Shown one piece after another: positions 52,734 to 64,000 of a stretch of 64,000 bases of DNA. The stretch spans positions 1 to 64,000 of the forward strand of contig JAIXMP010000018.1 of NCBI GenBank assembly GCA_025677815.1. The letters are read 5' to 3'. The notes beneath the pieces are model-generated. The model was not told the DNA's origin. It made no database searches and saw nothing but the letters and a program-made list of their open reading frames with translations. Position numbers and translations under genes: made by a program. The stretch comes from Phascolomyces articulosus. Taxonomy: Eukaryota > Mucoromycota > Mucoromycetes > Mucorales > Lichtheimiaceae. Position 1 is the first letter of the stretch, and each line of letters opens with the position of its first letter.

Positions 52734-53205
52734 GCAAAAACATCAATACTAAAAACAGAATATTGTGTTCTTTGGACTAGATTTCAATAACGACAGCTGC
52801 ACGATAGTCATGCTGCATTATGCTGACAAGGATATTATTCACGCCAAAGCACAATTTTCACTCAATCATTTAGTGATTGACAGTCGAGCTGAGCCTCTAT
52901 AACACCGAATTTAGACACATTTGTTAATTAAAAAAAAAAGAATCACTTTGACATTCTTGATATTTTTTATGCATTTGCATAAAACCAGATACACGAAGTA
53001 TTTATAAACAACAAAGTACCCCTTTATTTATCTAACTTTTTGAAGCATTTTCCTTTCTTCAATTATAACTGGGCATTAATAAATAATATAATAAATAATT
53101 TTAGGTATCAACAAAAAGAACGAATACCATATTCTTCATCCTTTTTCCCTTTCTTCATTATTTTTTTTTAAAAAAAAGATATATTGCTATCTCTTCTATT
53201 ACATA

Positions 53206-54871
53206 ATGTTTCATCCAGCACGGCAATGTATGTCACGTTGGACAATCCGCTTCATTTTTCTTACAATAGCTGTTTCTGTAATGACATGGTTATGGCTTTC
53301 ACATAATGGAAATAATATTAGTTGTCTCTCGTCGCGAGAGTGTTACGAAACACTTATTAATTCAGCAAAACGCATTACCAGCAACTCACATCCAGATGCA
53401 CACATTGTCTTGAAAGAACAACAACATTCGGATCCGCCTTCAGTAGCACCTACTATTAATGAATCCATTCTTCCTCGTGTCAAAGGGGCTTTTGTCGCTT
53501 TGGCACGTAATCGAGAAGTTCATGCTATGAGATCTTCCATGCGGTATTTGGAAGATCGGTTTAATCACAAATACAATTATCCATGGATTTTTCTCAACGA
53601 GGAACCGTTTACGGAAGAATTTAAAAACTTGACACGGTCCATGACAAAGGCAGAAACGCTTTATGGGCAAGTACCTGTAGATCATTGGAGTTATCCTGAC
53701 TGGGTCAATCAGACTTTAGCAAAAGAATGTAGACAGAGCATGATTGAGAAAGAGATTGTCTACGGCGGGAGTGAAAGTTATCGTCACATGTGTCGGTTTC
53801 AATCCGGTTTCTTTGTCTTACATCCATTATTAGATGGGTTAGATTATTACTGGTAAAATAAAAAAAAAAGAATAGTGGATAAGAGAGTGTGATGAATTGA
53901 AAAAAAATAAGTAACACAAAAGCTTTTGGTGATACTGGTAGGCGAGTTGAGCCTGGTGTGAAGTTTTCTTGTGATATTGAATATGATCCTTTTCGTGTAA
54001 TGCAAGAACGCGACTTGAAGTATGGTAAGTCAATGGAAAGAGAAGAAGAAGTGTAAGAAATAGAAAAAATCATGCTGAATATTTCCCATCTGATATATAT
54101 ACAGGTTTCACGATTGCATTGAAGGAATTCTACGAAACAATTCCAACACTATGGGATACAACGTTAGATTTTGTGCGTCGATACTCAAATTATATATATC
54201 CAAAGTCAAATTCAGATAGTCTATTTCAAGTCATTACAAATGATAATGGTTTGAGCTATAATTTGTGTCATTTTTGGAGTAACTTCGAGGTAAAATGATG
54301 TAGCTCTGTTTATTGTTTTTAATGAAGAAAGAAGTGAACTTTGGGTTAACAAAATGTATCCGCTATAAAGATCGGATCAGTTTCCTTCTTACGATCAGAA
54401 AGATATCAAGCTTATTTCCGCCATTTAGACGCAGCTGGAGGTTTCTTTTATGAAAGGTAATGTATTATCTGTAGTACCTGCATGAATCTATATAATATGT
54501 GTATTAATGGTACTGACAATTATTTATAATAGATGGGGAGATGCACCTGTTCATTCGATTGCTGTCGCTTTAATGCTTAGCTCGAAGGAAGTCCATTGGT
54601 TCTATGATATTGGATACAAACATGACAATTTTGAACATTGCCCTACAGAGCCTGATTGGCTTGTTCATGGCAAGTGTTACTGTGATCCATTGACTTCGTT
54701 TGGTAAGCATATAAATAGTTTTTCTTTGCAAATATTATAAATATATCTACTAATGTTCTACTTCCTTTATCAATATCCCCAGATTATGTGCCTGGAAGTT
54801 GTATTACAAAATATTTGCAAGTGACAAACACAACTGTAAATGATTATATTATCACACCAGCAGAAGAATAA
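53206..54871 (+). CDS. GT15 (KTR/MNT/KRE2 type) alpha-mannosyltransferase B, 6 exons
   Basis: Exons are 53,206-53,852, 53,942-54,024, 54,105-54,289, 54,371-54,456, 54,533-54,702 and 54,783-54,871. All are GT-AG and in phase, 419 residues. A signal anchor (FIFLTIAVSVMTWLWL, about residues 17-32) precedes a longer stem than in copy A. The domain shows [59 protein letters not shown] and YYWRVEPGVKFSCDIEYDPF. The catalytic Glu is in CHFWSNFEIG, split by an intron, and [20 protein letters not shown] follows. Golgi mannose transfer from GDP-mannose is expected. Divergent to copy A, with a pseudogene between. Confidence 0.92.
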
Positions 54872-55593
54872 ATAGCTTTCTCCTTTTATATATAACAGAT
54901 TACACGAAAAATGAATAGATTTTATGGAAATATATAATGGAGCTGTATATTAAAAAATGATATTGAAAATACATAAAGATGAAAATAGACATAGTAATAC
55001 TTCTAAATGGTGAATTAGGAATGTCTTTGGTGGAATGGAAACTTGGTGTTTATTCCTACGATCCAAGCTACAATGTTTTGATATTAATTAAAAGTATCAC
55101 AGTTTGATACGTGGGATAGTAAGCTGGGTATAATAAGAAATAATTGAACTATATTGTTTATATAATTATAAATATACTACTTGAGCATATGGGTATCTTT
55201 TTTCCTTCAAAGATGAATTTGATGATATTTGACATATTCTTATAAATGGAAATGAAGCAACGTAAGGATATTCTCGCTACCTTGCTTGTTGCGTAGTAAT
55301 TAATTATAGCCGTGTAATATTATTCTGGTCGATAACTAACTCAGTTTTACTTTTATATATATATGTCATGGAGGACACTGTTGGGAGATAATATTAAACT
55401 GGTGAGTAAAAGGTTTCAAAGGGTTGCGAACTTGTTATTGGAACAGATCCACTTTACTTTTCCCAGATTTGGCACAGCATAGTCCGGTCATTATTTGTAA
55501 AGCCACTTCTCTTCTCCGTCTGGCGTTTTGTACACCTGTCCCCCAAACACCCAACTGGTTTGCTCCTTTCCTCACTTTGGTTGACCTCACATC
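54872..55593. other. Intergenic region before eIF2A
   Basis: AT-rich spacer. The last 200 bp is more GC-rich and holds the likely eIF2A promoter and leader. No ORF, repeat or RNA gene recognised. Confidence 0.5.
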
Positions 55594-56887
55594 ATGTCCT
55601 CGACGCATCCTACTCAGTTCTCTTGTAATATAATAAAACAATTATCAATACTTTATTTGTTTTATTTTGGAAGCTGACGTTCCTTTTTTTTTTTTTCAAA
55701 ATCATATATAAAAACAGATCGATCGCAGAAAGAACTGACAGTTTGGTCTGGTTATCCCGATTATAAGCCCATCAAAGGATTTGAAAAGTAAGACATTGGT
55801 AACAAGATGATACTTACATCAAACGGATTCATGCTGATATCGTGAGCTGTTTTTTAATTATGTTCTAGACCAGAAACAACCACTCGAACATTTCAATATA
55901 GCAAATATGGCCACACCTATGCCTATGCTACAAATGAAAGGTATGGGAGGGAGAAAGAGTAAAAAAGGAAGTATTCACATCAAGAGACTTGAGGCAGTAA
56001 CATGAATATATTTTGAATAGTGTGAAAGTGTTTGATGCCGCCACATTAGCTCAACGTTGTGAGATCAAACAAGCCAATGTCGTAGACTTGTGGTTTTCTC
56101 CACAGGGTAGTTACCTTGCTACTTGGCAACGACCTAGTAAGTTTATTATTATTATTACTGATATAATGAAATAAAAACATTCTATTTAACAATAACAAAA
56201 AAAATTGGCATTTATAGCCAAGTTAGAAGATGGTTCTGGTAGTCGTAACTTGCTGATTTGGGATGCTATCAAGGGCGAGCAAATTGCTGAATTTTCACAA
56301 AAGCAATTGAATAACTGGAATTTCCAATGGACGGACGACGAGAAATATTGTGCTCGTATGGTGACTGGTGAAGTTCAATTCTGGGAGAGTAAAAATGCAG
56401 GCAAAGCAGTATGGGCACGACTTAAATTAGAAGGTGTTGCCAAGTTTTCATTGAGTCCTGGTAAAGCACCTGCAGTAGCAGTGTTTATTCCTGAACGTAA
56501 AGGCGCCCCTGCTATTGTTCGAATGTATAGCATTCCTAATTTCAACCAAGCCCTTTCCAACAAGACATTTTACAAAGCCGATAGTGTTCAAATGTTTTGG
56601 AATGATTTGGGTACCAATTTGCTTGTGTTGACCCAGACAGATGTGGATAAAACTGGCAAGTCATACTATGGTGAAACGAATTTGTATTATTTGGCCGTAG
56701 CTGGCAATTTTGATTGCCGTGTTCCTCTTGATAAGGAAGGTGCTGTACATGATGTGACATGGGGCCCTGATTCTAAGGAATTCGTGGTTGTTTATGGATG
56801 TAAGCTTATTCGAATTGTATCAATACAAAAAAAATATAGACATGTTGAATACGTCATGGATATATAAATGAATACCATTCTTACTAA

Positions 56888-56924
<37 letters not shown>

Positions 56925-58113
56925 CGATGCCTGCCAAGACAACCTTGTTTGATCATCGTGCCAATGCTATCTTTTCCTTTGGTATTGATCCACGTAACTT
57001 TGTTCGATATAATCCACAAGGTGCTATTATTGCTGTAGCTGGTTTTGGTAATTTGAACGGTACAATTGATCTTTGGGACCGAAAAACATTGAAAAAGATC
57101 AATACTTTCAATGCACCTAATGCATCACACTGTGAATGGTCACCCTGTGGACGATTCCTTATGACAGCCACTCTTACTCCTCGATTGAGGGTTGACAATG
57201 GATTCAAAATGTGGCATCATAGTGGTAGCTTGATCTATGAAGAGAATGTGGATGAACTGTTCCAAGTAGGCTGGCGACCACAATCAGTAAAGGAGTTCCC
57301 AACAATGCGCACTCCTTCACCTCCTCCAAGACCTATCAAGGTTAATGCAACTAATAAGACAGCAAGTGTTTCTCCTAAACCTGCTGGTGCATATCGCCCA
57401 CCTCATTTACGTGGTACCAATACTGGTACAACCACCTTGTCACAGGTATTTTATTTTGTAAAACTCATGATTCATTATGTTCATATATTAACTCTTTTTA
57501 TTTGTTGATTATTGTATAAATATAGCGTGAAGCAGCTTTGAGTGGACGTGGCCCTCCTGTTACTGGGCAGCGTAAAGTACCTGGTGCACCTACTGGTAAG
57601 TGATGATGCATTTTTTTATGTAGTTTTTTTTTTTTTTGACTCATTGTGTAAAACGATTATATATATCTATATATGTATATATATTTGACAGGTAAAAACA
57701 AAGCTAATAATTCAGCAGCTAATGGAGGCCTTACCAAATGTAAGTTGTTGTACAAGAAATTACTGAAGATTGGGAGGACAAGTGAGAAAGAAAATGACCG
57801 ATCTAGAGTAATGGTTACTAACGTTATAAAATGATAGCAACGGTTGATAACTTGACACCTGAAGAAAAGCAGAAGAAACTTAGAAACTTAGAAAAGAAAC
57901 TTCGACAAATTTCAGAAATTCGTGATAAACAAAGTCGAGGGCAAAAGCTGGATGCTGCACAGGTAAAATATAATGTACAATAATTTCTAAATTTTTATCA
58001 ACTGATGAAATGATATTAACCTATATATTTATATTCAACACTATTAGCTTCAAAAATTATCTACTGAAGCAAGTGTAATGCGAGAGATTGCTGCAATTCG
58101 TGAGCAACTTTAA
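55594..58113 (+). CDS. Eukaryotic translation initiation factor 2A (eIF2A), 10 exons
   Basis: Exons are 55,594-55,624, 55,718-55,787, 55,869-55,940, 56,021-56,136, 56,218-56,799, 56,925-57,445, 57,526-57,595, 57,692-57,739, 57,838-57,962 and 58,048-58,113. All are in phase, giving 566 residues. The N-terminus (MSSTHPTQFSYRSQKELTVW) and the WD40-type propeller with YGHTYAYATNESVKVFDAAT, AIKGEQIAEFSQKQLNNW and YNPQGAIIAVAGFGNLNGTI are typical. The VYGSMPAKTTLFDHRANAIF segment is the family hallmark. The C-terminal third has AGAYRPPHLRG and a Lys/Glu-rich helix (LTPEEKQKKLRNLEKKLRQI). eIF2A is a cytoplasmic, GTP-independent Met-tRNAi-binding factor in alternative initiation. It is single-copy housekeeping, with a CA microsatellite in intron 5. 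Confidence 0.93.
56891..56920 (+). repeat. CA microsatellite in eIF2A intron 5
   Basis: About 14 CA units end four bases before the exon 6 acceptor, so they replace most of the usual pyrimidine tract. The reading frame on both sides fits the splice. Confidence 0.9.
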
Positions 58114-58786
58114 AGATGAATGGAAAAAACATCCATTTATATTTGTATAAAGAAAAAAAAAGAAGAAAATAATTGTCGTATATAGATTTATTAAGGTTTT
58201 TCTATCTCTTTCTCAATTTCTTTTTAAATATAAATTTAAATGTTGCATTTCTTTTTTTTTTTTTTGATTATGTTCGCATTATTGTTATTATTGTTATTGT
58301 AGTTATTATGAACGATTATAAGATATAAATGTTTGCTGTTATTAGTATTACATGTGTGTATAATTTATATATTGTGTATGAGAGAGAGTATGTAAGTATA
58401 TATATATACTTGCAGTAAATTACATATACGAAATATTGATGGATGGAAATAAAGGAAAATGTGCGATTGGGACAGGGGATAATAAAGAATAAGTATAAAA
58501 GATACGTTGATTATTATATACAAAACAAACAAAAAAAATCATAGAAATCTCTCTCTTTTTTTCCGTTTTCTTGAAGTATAAGGCGCAGTGGGAAAAGTTA
58601 TTCAAATTCATGAGAAAAAAAATATAAAATAAGAAAACGGGAAAAAGGAAAAAAAAACCAGAAGAAAAATAAAACAAAAAGCAAAGAGAAACAAAAAAAA
58701 GAGGAATTAAGTCGTTTGCACTAAATAAGTAAAAGATGGATTGAATAAGATTGGGGGATGGATATGCCTTGGGTATTTAACGTCAT
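58114..58786. other. Intergenic region between convergent genes
   Basis: 3' ends of eIF2A (rightward) and of the regulator (leftward) face each other here. The stretch is AT-rich with A and T runs and a GA/AAAC-rich purine stretch at 58,600-58,700. No other feature seen. Confidence 0.5.
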
Positions 58787-61610
58787 TTACATGACACGAT
58801 GGTTGGCTTGTGCAACGTTGGATGACGAAAACTTGTACCTGCAGAAAAATAATCAGTGTTAGTTTAAAATCCATAAAGGTCATATAAATGGGTAAGAAGG
58901 ATAAATCTATTTACCTCCAATTTTTCATATCTTGTAATGATGGTGGATCAACAATCATAGCACAATCCGATGGTACGATGTCCTGCATCTTGACTGGAGA
59001 AGAACTATCAGTATGTTTTTGTTGTTGTTGTTGTTGTTGCTGAAGACTGTGTAGATACATGTGAGGTGAATTTGGAAGAGTATCGTTGAAACCAGTCAAG
59101 ATACATGGTGATGTAGATGTTGTAGGAACACATGAAAAAAATTGATTCAATAAACGTATACCACCATCATCCTCTTCTCCTTCTTCCATTGGTTGATATT
59201 GTTGAGGTTGCTGTGGTTGTTGTTGTTCATGAGATTGCATATCATGCTCCGCCAAAAACTCATGTAAACAAGCCGTCAAGTCATTTGGTAAACCTTGATA
59301 GTTATGACTATTGGAACCCAACACACGAATAATACGATGGATCATGGATTTCGCATGATGCCGACATTCTTCATCTTTTGTTAATGCATTACGACAATAA
59401 ATGGTGGATGCTTGATAAATACAGTTGATAAATTGTTGACATACACACCATCCATACCGTTCAGAAATCAATTCAGCAAGAACAACTACACGATTGGCAG
59501 CATCTGTACAAATGGCGCGTGATCGATCTGTCCGTTGTTGTGGTAAAGAGGATTGGGAGGATGATGAAGGTGATTGTGGACTCATGGGTGAATCAAGAGG
59601 TGGGGTAGAAGGTGAAAAAGCTCGGGTATTGGATAAAAATGTCTTGTGAAGCAAAATCCATTGTGTTTGATATTGTAGCATGAGTAATAGCGCAGATTGT
59701 GTTTGTAACATTTCTGGTGGCATTGGATGACGTTGTTCACGCGAAGGTGAAAAGCTGTTTGGTGTTTGAGCTGTTCCAACACTACCACCTGCTGCCATAG
59801 CAGGAGAAGAAGGTGAGGAAGAGGATGGCGGTTTTGGTTGTGGATCTACACGATAATATTCTGGAAGACGATCAAACCATTGCGCCAGCGCAATCTCAAT
59901 CCCTTGAACTCGTTTGGCCCAACGCAATGGTAACTCGCCCATATGTTGTTTTCTCTGATGCTGTTGTAAATATTGTTCATAGTCACGTAATATTAATCGG
60001 GTCCGTTTACCGATCCTTGCCAATTCCAGAACATGCACAAAATACGTTTCCTTGACAACCATGTTTTCGTTACAACCCGCTTCCCCGTTTCTATGCAACA
60101 CTTTGTTCAATTCAACAATTTCGTAAAAATCTATGTCGCAATCGCTGTCCATGATGAGATCTGGACAACCCGAATAAATAGACGTCGTCACATCGTTGTA
60201 GTAGAGCACCATGTAGAGCTTGAGGTATTGTTTACGTAAAATGCGATCGTGTGGTAATTTACTACGTTGATGCATGCCCATTTCTAGCATCATGCGAAAT
60301 GCTAAACTTATATAGATACGAGCTTGGGAATGTCGTTTGCAGACCATACAAAATAATGTCAGGTTCATCAAAGTTTCCAGCGTGGCACAGTCTGGAGAAT
60401 CGAAAAATTCCATCAATGATTCACGAGCACGGTCATAATAATAATAAGCAATATCCAAAGCGTTGTTACATGCATTGTTGTCATGACGGATAACATGTAA
60501 AAATACAATGGCCAGACCAGAATCGATGCACACCTGGTTCCGTTTTGGATCGCCTGACCTGTCCCAAAATGAATACCAGTCGCATGTGAACTTGGGGTGC
60601 AAACAATCCCAAAAGACTTGACCAATGTAATTTAGTACAGACGGCGAAACATCTTCTGTCAGTCGGCTCAAGTTCATTTCACAGTGTTTGTAGTTTTCTA
60701 AACATGTTTGTGGTCGTCTACCAATAGCAATGTGCCAATATTCTGTTGCTGGATCCGTTTCCAAGGGATCAACCCATACCGAAACACTGCTGGATGAAGA
60801 TGAGGCGGATGCTATTTCGTCACTATCATTATTATTATTGTTATTATGATGATGATCGTCGTTTTCAATATCAATCTCGTTTTCACTATTACTGGAAGAT
60901 GCAGAGGAAGAGGATCGTGGTTCTTCAGCAAGTACTTTAATTTTACGTACGGCTTCCACGAGTTGTTCGATCGAAGTAATATTCGTCTCTAATCGTAGTG
61001 AGTTACCAGGTTGAAACGAAAGACTCCATTGCATAGATTGATCTTCCACCGTTTGTGTTCCTGCTGATGATGGGTCATTTATCGCTGAGGATGTTGTACC
61101 TGTCGTTGTCGTTGTAGCCGTACCTACTCCTCCTTTTTCTGTCGTCCATGGTAATGACTGAAACAGCTGGGGTGCAATTTGAGATGCCGATGTGGTAGTC
61201 GTTACAATATGTTGTGGCTGTGGAGCGAAGAGTTGTTGCTGTTGCTTTTGTTGTTGCTTTTGTTGTTGAAGTTGTTGTTGTTGCTGTTGTTGCTCTTCGG
61301 TCTTCTTTTTCTCCAAAGCCATTTCTTTCCTTCGTTTATCAAACTGTTGTGAAGCTTTATCCAGTTCTTTTGTCATCCGTGCAAGCACAGGTGTAGTTTT
61401 TTCGATCCATGATTCGATTTCATAAAAGGTAATTTGTAAAGACTCTAAATCATCCTGTTGTGATTTTTTTTCCTTGGCAGCTGAGCGTGCTTCTGCTGCT
61501 GTTGTCGTTGTCGTTGTTGCTGTTGATGATGATGCATTTTTATTATGTTTGGATCGTTTATTGGAAGATCGAAGACTTGGCGCATCGTTATGTTTTGTGG
61601 ATGTCTTCAT
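58787..61610 (-). CDS. Fungal_trans-domain transcription regulator without a visible zinc cluster, 2 exons
   Basis: Exon 1 is 61,610-58,915 and exon 2 58,838-58,787 (GT-AG, in phase), 915 residues. The start is the ATG at 61,610 (MKTSTKHNDAPSLRSSNKRS); the open frame extends three codons further but only from a GTG. The N-terminus has a basic Ser/Thr/Ala-rich part, then a coiled coil (LESLQITFYEIESWIEKTTP onward) and a Gln run. The fungal-specific regulatory domain (PF04082-like) spans about residues 285-520, with YWHIAIGRRPQTCLENYKHC, CLHPKFTCDWYSFWDRSG and ALDIAYYYYDRARESLMEFF. It closes YKFSSSNVAQANHRVM in exon 2. Such domains usually follow a Zn2Cys6 cluster, which is absent here; a coiled coil takes its place. 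Nuclear role inferred. Confidence 0.85.
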
Positions 61611-64000
61611 TACCCACACACTTTTAAAAGAATATATTTATAAATTATTTAAAATACGTTATATAAATATAAAAATGCACCTCAACCAGCTTTTTTTTTT
61701 TTTTCTTTTTGTATGGAAGTGACGATATATATTTTTTAATATAAAAAGGCTTCTTTTAATAATAATAATAATATAGAGAGAAAGAAAGAAAAAGGGAAAT
61801 AAAAAAAGGGACAAATATGCAAGTATGCAACCAAGTATATGTGTGTACGTGTATATGGGTTATTATGTGGAGAAGTAAAAATAAAAAGAGAAAAGAAAAA
61901 GAGGGAAAGTATGTTCAACAACCACATAAAAAAACCCGGCGGTTATAGGAACTGGTTTCTAATTTTGGTTTTTTTAGGTTACCTACAAAAAAAAACAACA
62001 ATCGATAGGATGAGGATGGTGTTGTTGCCATTGAAAAACAACTTCTTTTAGTTGCATATTTATATTTTACTCAATAATCAAGTCTTTTTTTTAACTTGTC
62101 ATTGTTTTATTTTATTCAGCCAAGTAACTACTTCATATGTTTTATATCTATCTATCTATCTATCTATCTATCTACCTGTATCTACTTTATATATAGAATC
62201 AAAAAGAATGTATTCGGCCCATGGTTTTGCCTTCATATTTGGTTAGAATCGGAGAATGACCAGCAAAAAAAACACTTTTGGATGGTTGTCATTGGTCAAA
62301 AACACTTACATACAGATACACACATTACGCACACAGGCAACATAATATTGGATCGATCTGAAAAAACATAAACTTAAATATTCTTGGTACACCAGATGCA
62401 AGCGTAACGTGGCATAAAAACCAAACAACTTGCACATAAACACATCTTCTCCGCTTAAAACTGGTACAAACTTTACAAAGATGTTAACAATTTCCTTATC
62501 GTTCCATATTACCATATAAACATGTCTATCCACTTAAGTATTTTCAATACATCTTTGCTTTCCGACACTTCTTTTTCTCTTTGTACTTTCTTTCAAACTT
62601 TGGAATCCATCTCCAAATCTATCTATTTCATTTTTCATATGTATAAAACTCTACCAAAGAAAAATTCAACCTGGAGGGTAAAAGATGTACCGTGGACTTT
62701 CTTTTCAAGAATAGTACTGGGAATGAAATACCTTATAGAGATGACTAATAGTACATCGTGAAGCTTTTTATTATTATTTATTGTTGGTAGTATTAATATT
62801 ATCATGGGGTTCTTCTAAGAGATCTTTTTTATCAGTTATAAATCATAGTCTAATGATTATTTATCCGGATTATATAACAAAAATTAATAAGTATCCAAGT
62901 TTATGCTTCTGATTGTATTATAGTGAAGATGGTACGATTACCTTTTTATTTTACTACAAATGGAATAATTCTCTCACGGAAAACTACTGAAAGACCTGGA
63001 CTCGCACACCTTTTTAAGGTAAAACACCGTGTTACCTAATTTCCCAAAAGATATCTAATGTATATTTATATGATAAAACCAATTTCTTCAGATCAAAAAT
63101 AGTCGTTTTTCTTTATGCTTTTAAGTGATATTACAATTTTTTTTTAAAAAATTTTAGGTGGTTTAGATGAAATATATTTGTTTTGTTACTTTAATTAGAG
63201 AATATCAACGAATAAACTCTATATACAAGAAGAACATTGGCTTTTATTTAAATGTGTGTGTCTTGAAATTTTGTATAAATAAAAGAAATGCTCATATGCT
63301 TCATGTATCATCTGTATCTTATAAAAAGAAATGATTATACCCTCAGGGAAAGAGAAGGAAACTGATGGGAGTGAGCAAAATATACAACAAATGAATGAAA
63401 AATCAAGGAAATAGGAATAAAAATATATAAATCAAGAATTATATCTTCATTTTTTTCCATGACCTGTTTTTATAAACTATACATGCATTTATATATTTTT
63501 ACATTATTTAAAAAGAAATTGTTAAACGTTTGACAGTGCCTGTGCGTGGGAAATGAAATGATCAATACTTCCAGCCTTGCATAATTATCTATTACCCGGA
63601 GAGGTCAAACATCAATTTGACGGTATAACTTGATATATATTTGTTTTTGTGTCAATTGATTTTCTAAGATCATCACCCAATATACAATGTGAGAATAAAC
63701 ATTGAGGAAAAAAAAAAAACTTATATAGAGTATCTTGGAGTACTCAAATTAATCACAGTATATCGGCAATCAACTTATCAGTAAATATATCAAACTAAAA
63801 TTAATGATTTCATTGGAAAAGATGCTATACATAATGTGTTATAAGGAAGGAATGCCCACGAACCATCCATTGTACGTAAATTTCAGTGCTTATATGAACT
63901 CTACATACTACCCATCGATATATGATCATCGATATAAACTCTAATAAATAATTCTATGTAACATTATATAGGCTCTAGTATCATCTACTAATCCAAGCGT
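61611..64000. other. Upstream region of the regulator and terminal 2.4 kb, no gene recognised
   Basis: The first few hundred bases hold the regulator's promoter, with a T run and a TATATATTTTTTAATATAAAA stretch near 61,727. A TCTA microsatellite lies at about 62,145-62,174. Small ORFs are present on both strands but none has a recognisable domain, good splice context or neighbours that support it. No TE coding sequence seen. Confidence 0.5.

Noticed and set aside
54507..54740. Small separate gene with GDAPVHS motif
   Set aside because: It is exon 5 of GT15 copy B; the apparent start is intron sequence.
61608..61619. Upstream start of the regulator at 61,619
   Set aside because: The first codon there is GTG; the first ATG in frame is at 61,610, which is used instead.
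59132..61722. Several + strand ORFs within the regulator gene
   Set aside because: They are antisense shadows of a long open frame rich in Gln, Ser and Asp codons; low-complexity Val/His runs only.
1..64000. tRNA and rRNA genes
   Set aside because: No cloverleaf with A and B boxes or rRNA segment was recognised by eye. A dedicated scan (tRNAscan-type) would be needed to exclude them.

Overview
The window is nuclear DNA from a filamentous fungus, most likely a Mucoromycota (Mucorales-type) genome. It is AT-rich, its genes have many short GT-AG introns, and it carries a fungal GT15 mannosyltransferase family, a DUF7137-type surface protein, a fungal_trans-domain regulator and a heavy load of mixed transposons. 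The species cannot be told from the sequence. No rRNA, tRNA or CRISPR array was recognised.

Positions 1 to about 30,050 are a nest of transposons. Three Ty3/Gypsy elements (Gypsy-1, 2 and 3) are decayed and cut into pieces by one another, by solo LTRs, by a ~290-bp MITE family and by PIF/Harbinger elements. Many insertions can be dated relative to each other because removing them restores a reading frame and leaves a target-site duplication. An AT-rich DDE transposase fused to a C-terminal chromodomain is intact at 11,182-12,801. A Harbinger element (Harb-1) sits inside Gypsy-2. A second Harbinger (Harb-2) is split by a 6,047-bp LTR element at 18,504-24,550. That LTR element has LTRs that look identical and encodes gag, integrase and an extra ORF, but no protease, reverse transcriptase or RNase H. 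The nest ends with a degenerate KDZ (Kyakuja-type) transposase.

Positions 31,120-38,252 hold two host genes: a CHD/Mi-2-like (Mit1-type) chromatin remodeller with two PHD-like fingers and a DUF7137-type secreted or membrane protein. Positions 39,111-46,121 contain scattered exons of a Fanzor (eukaryotic TnpB-like, RuvC) nuclease pseudogene. It is interrupted by an apparently recent Harbinger element (Harb-3, 40,317-43,494) whose transposase is intact.

Positions 49,158-61,610 are ordinary gene space: two intact GT15 alpha-mannosyltransferase genes flanking a GT15 pseudogene, then the translation factor eIF2A, then a 915-residue fungal_trans regulator with no visible zinc cluster. The last 2.4 kb shows no recognisable gene.

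The two best candidates for something new are the RT-less gag-integrase retroelement, which must be moved in trans, and the chromodomain-bearing DDE transposon. The Fanzor remnant is a third point of interest. Exon boundaries of the host genes were chosen by eye from splice sites and checked for phase; they are models, not transcripts.
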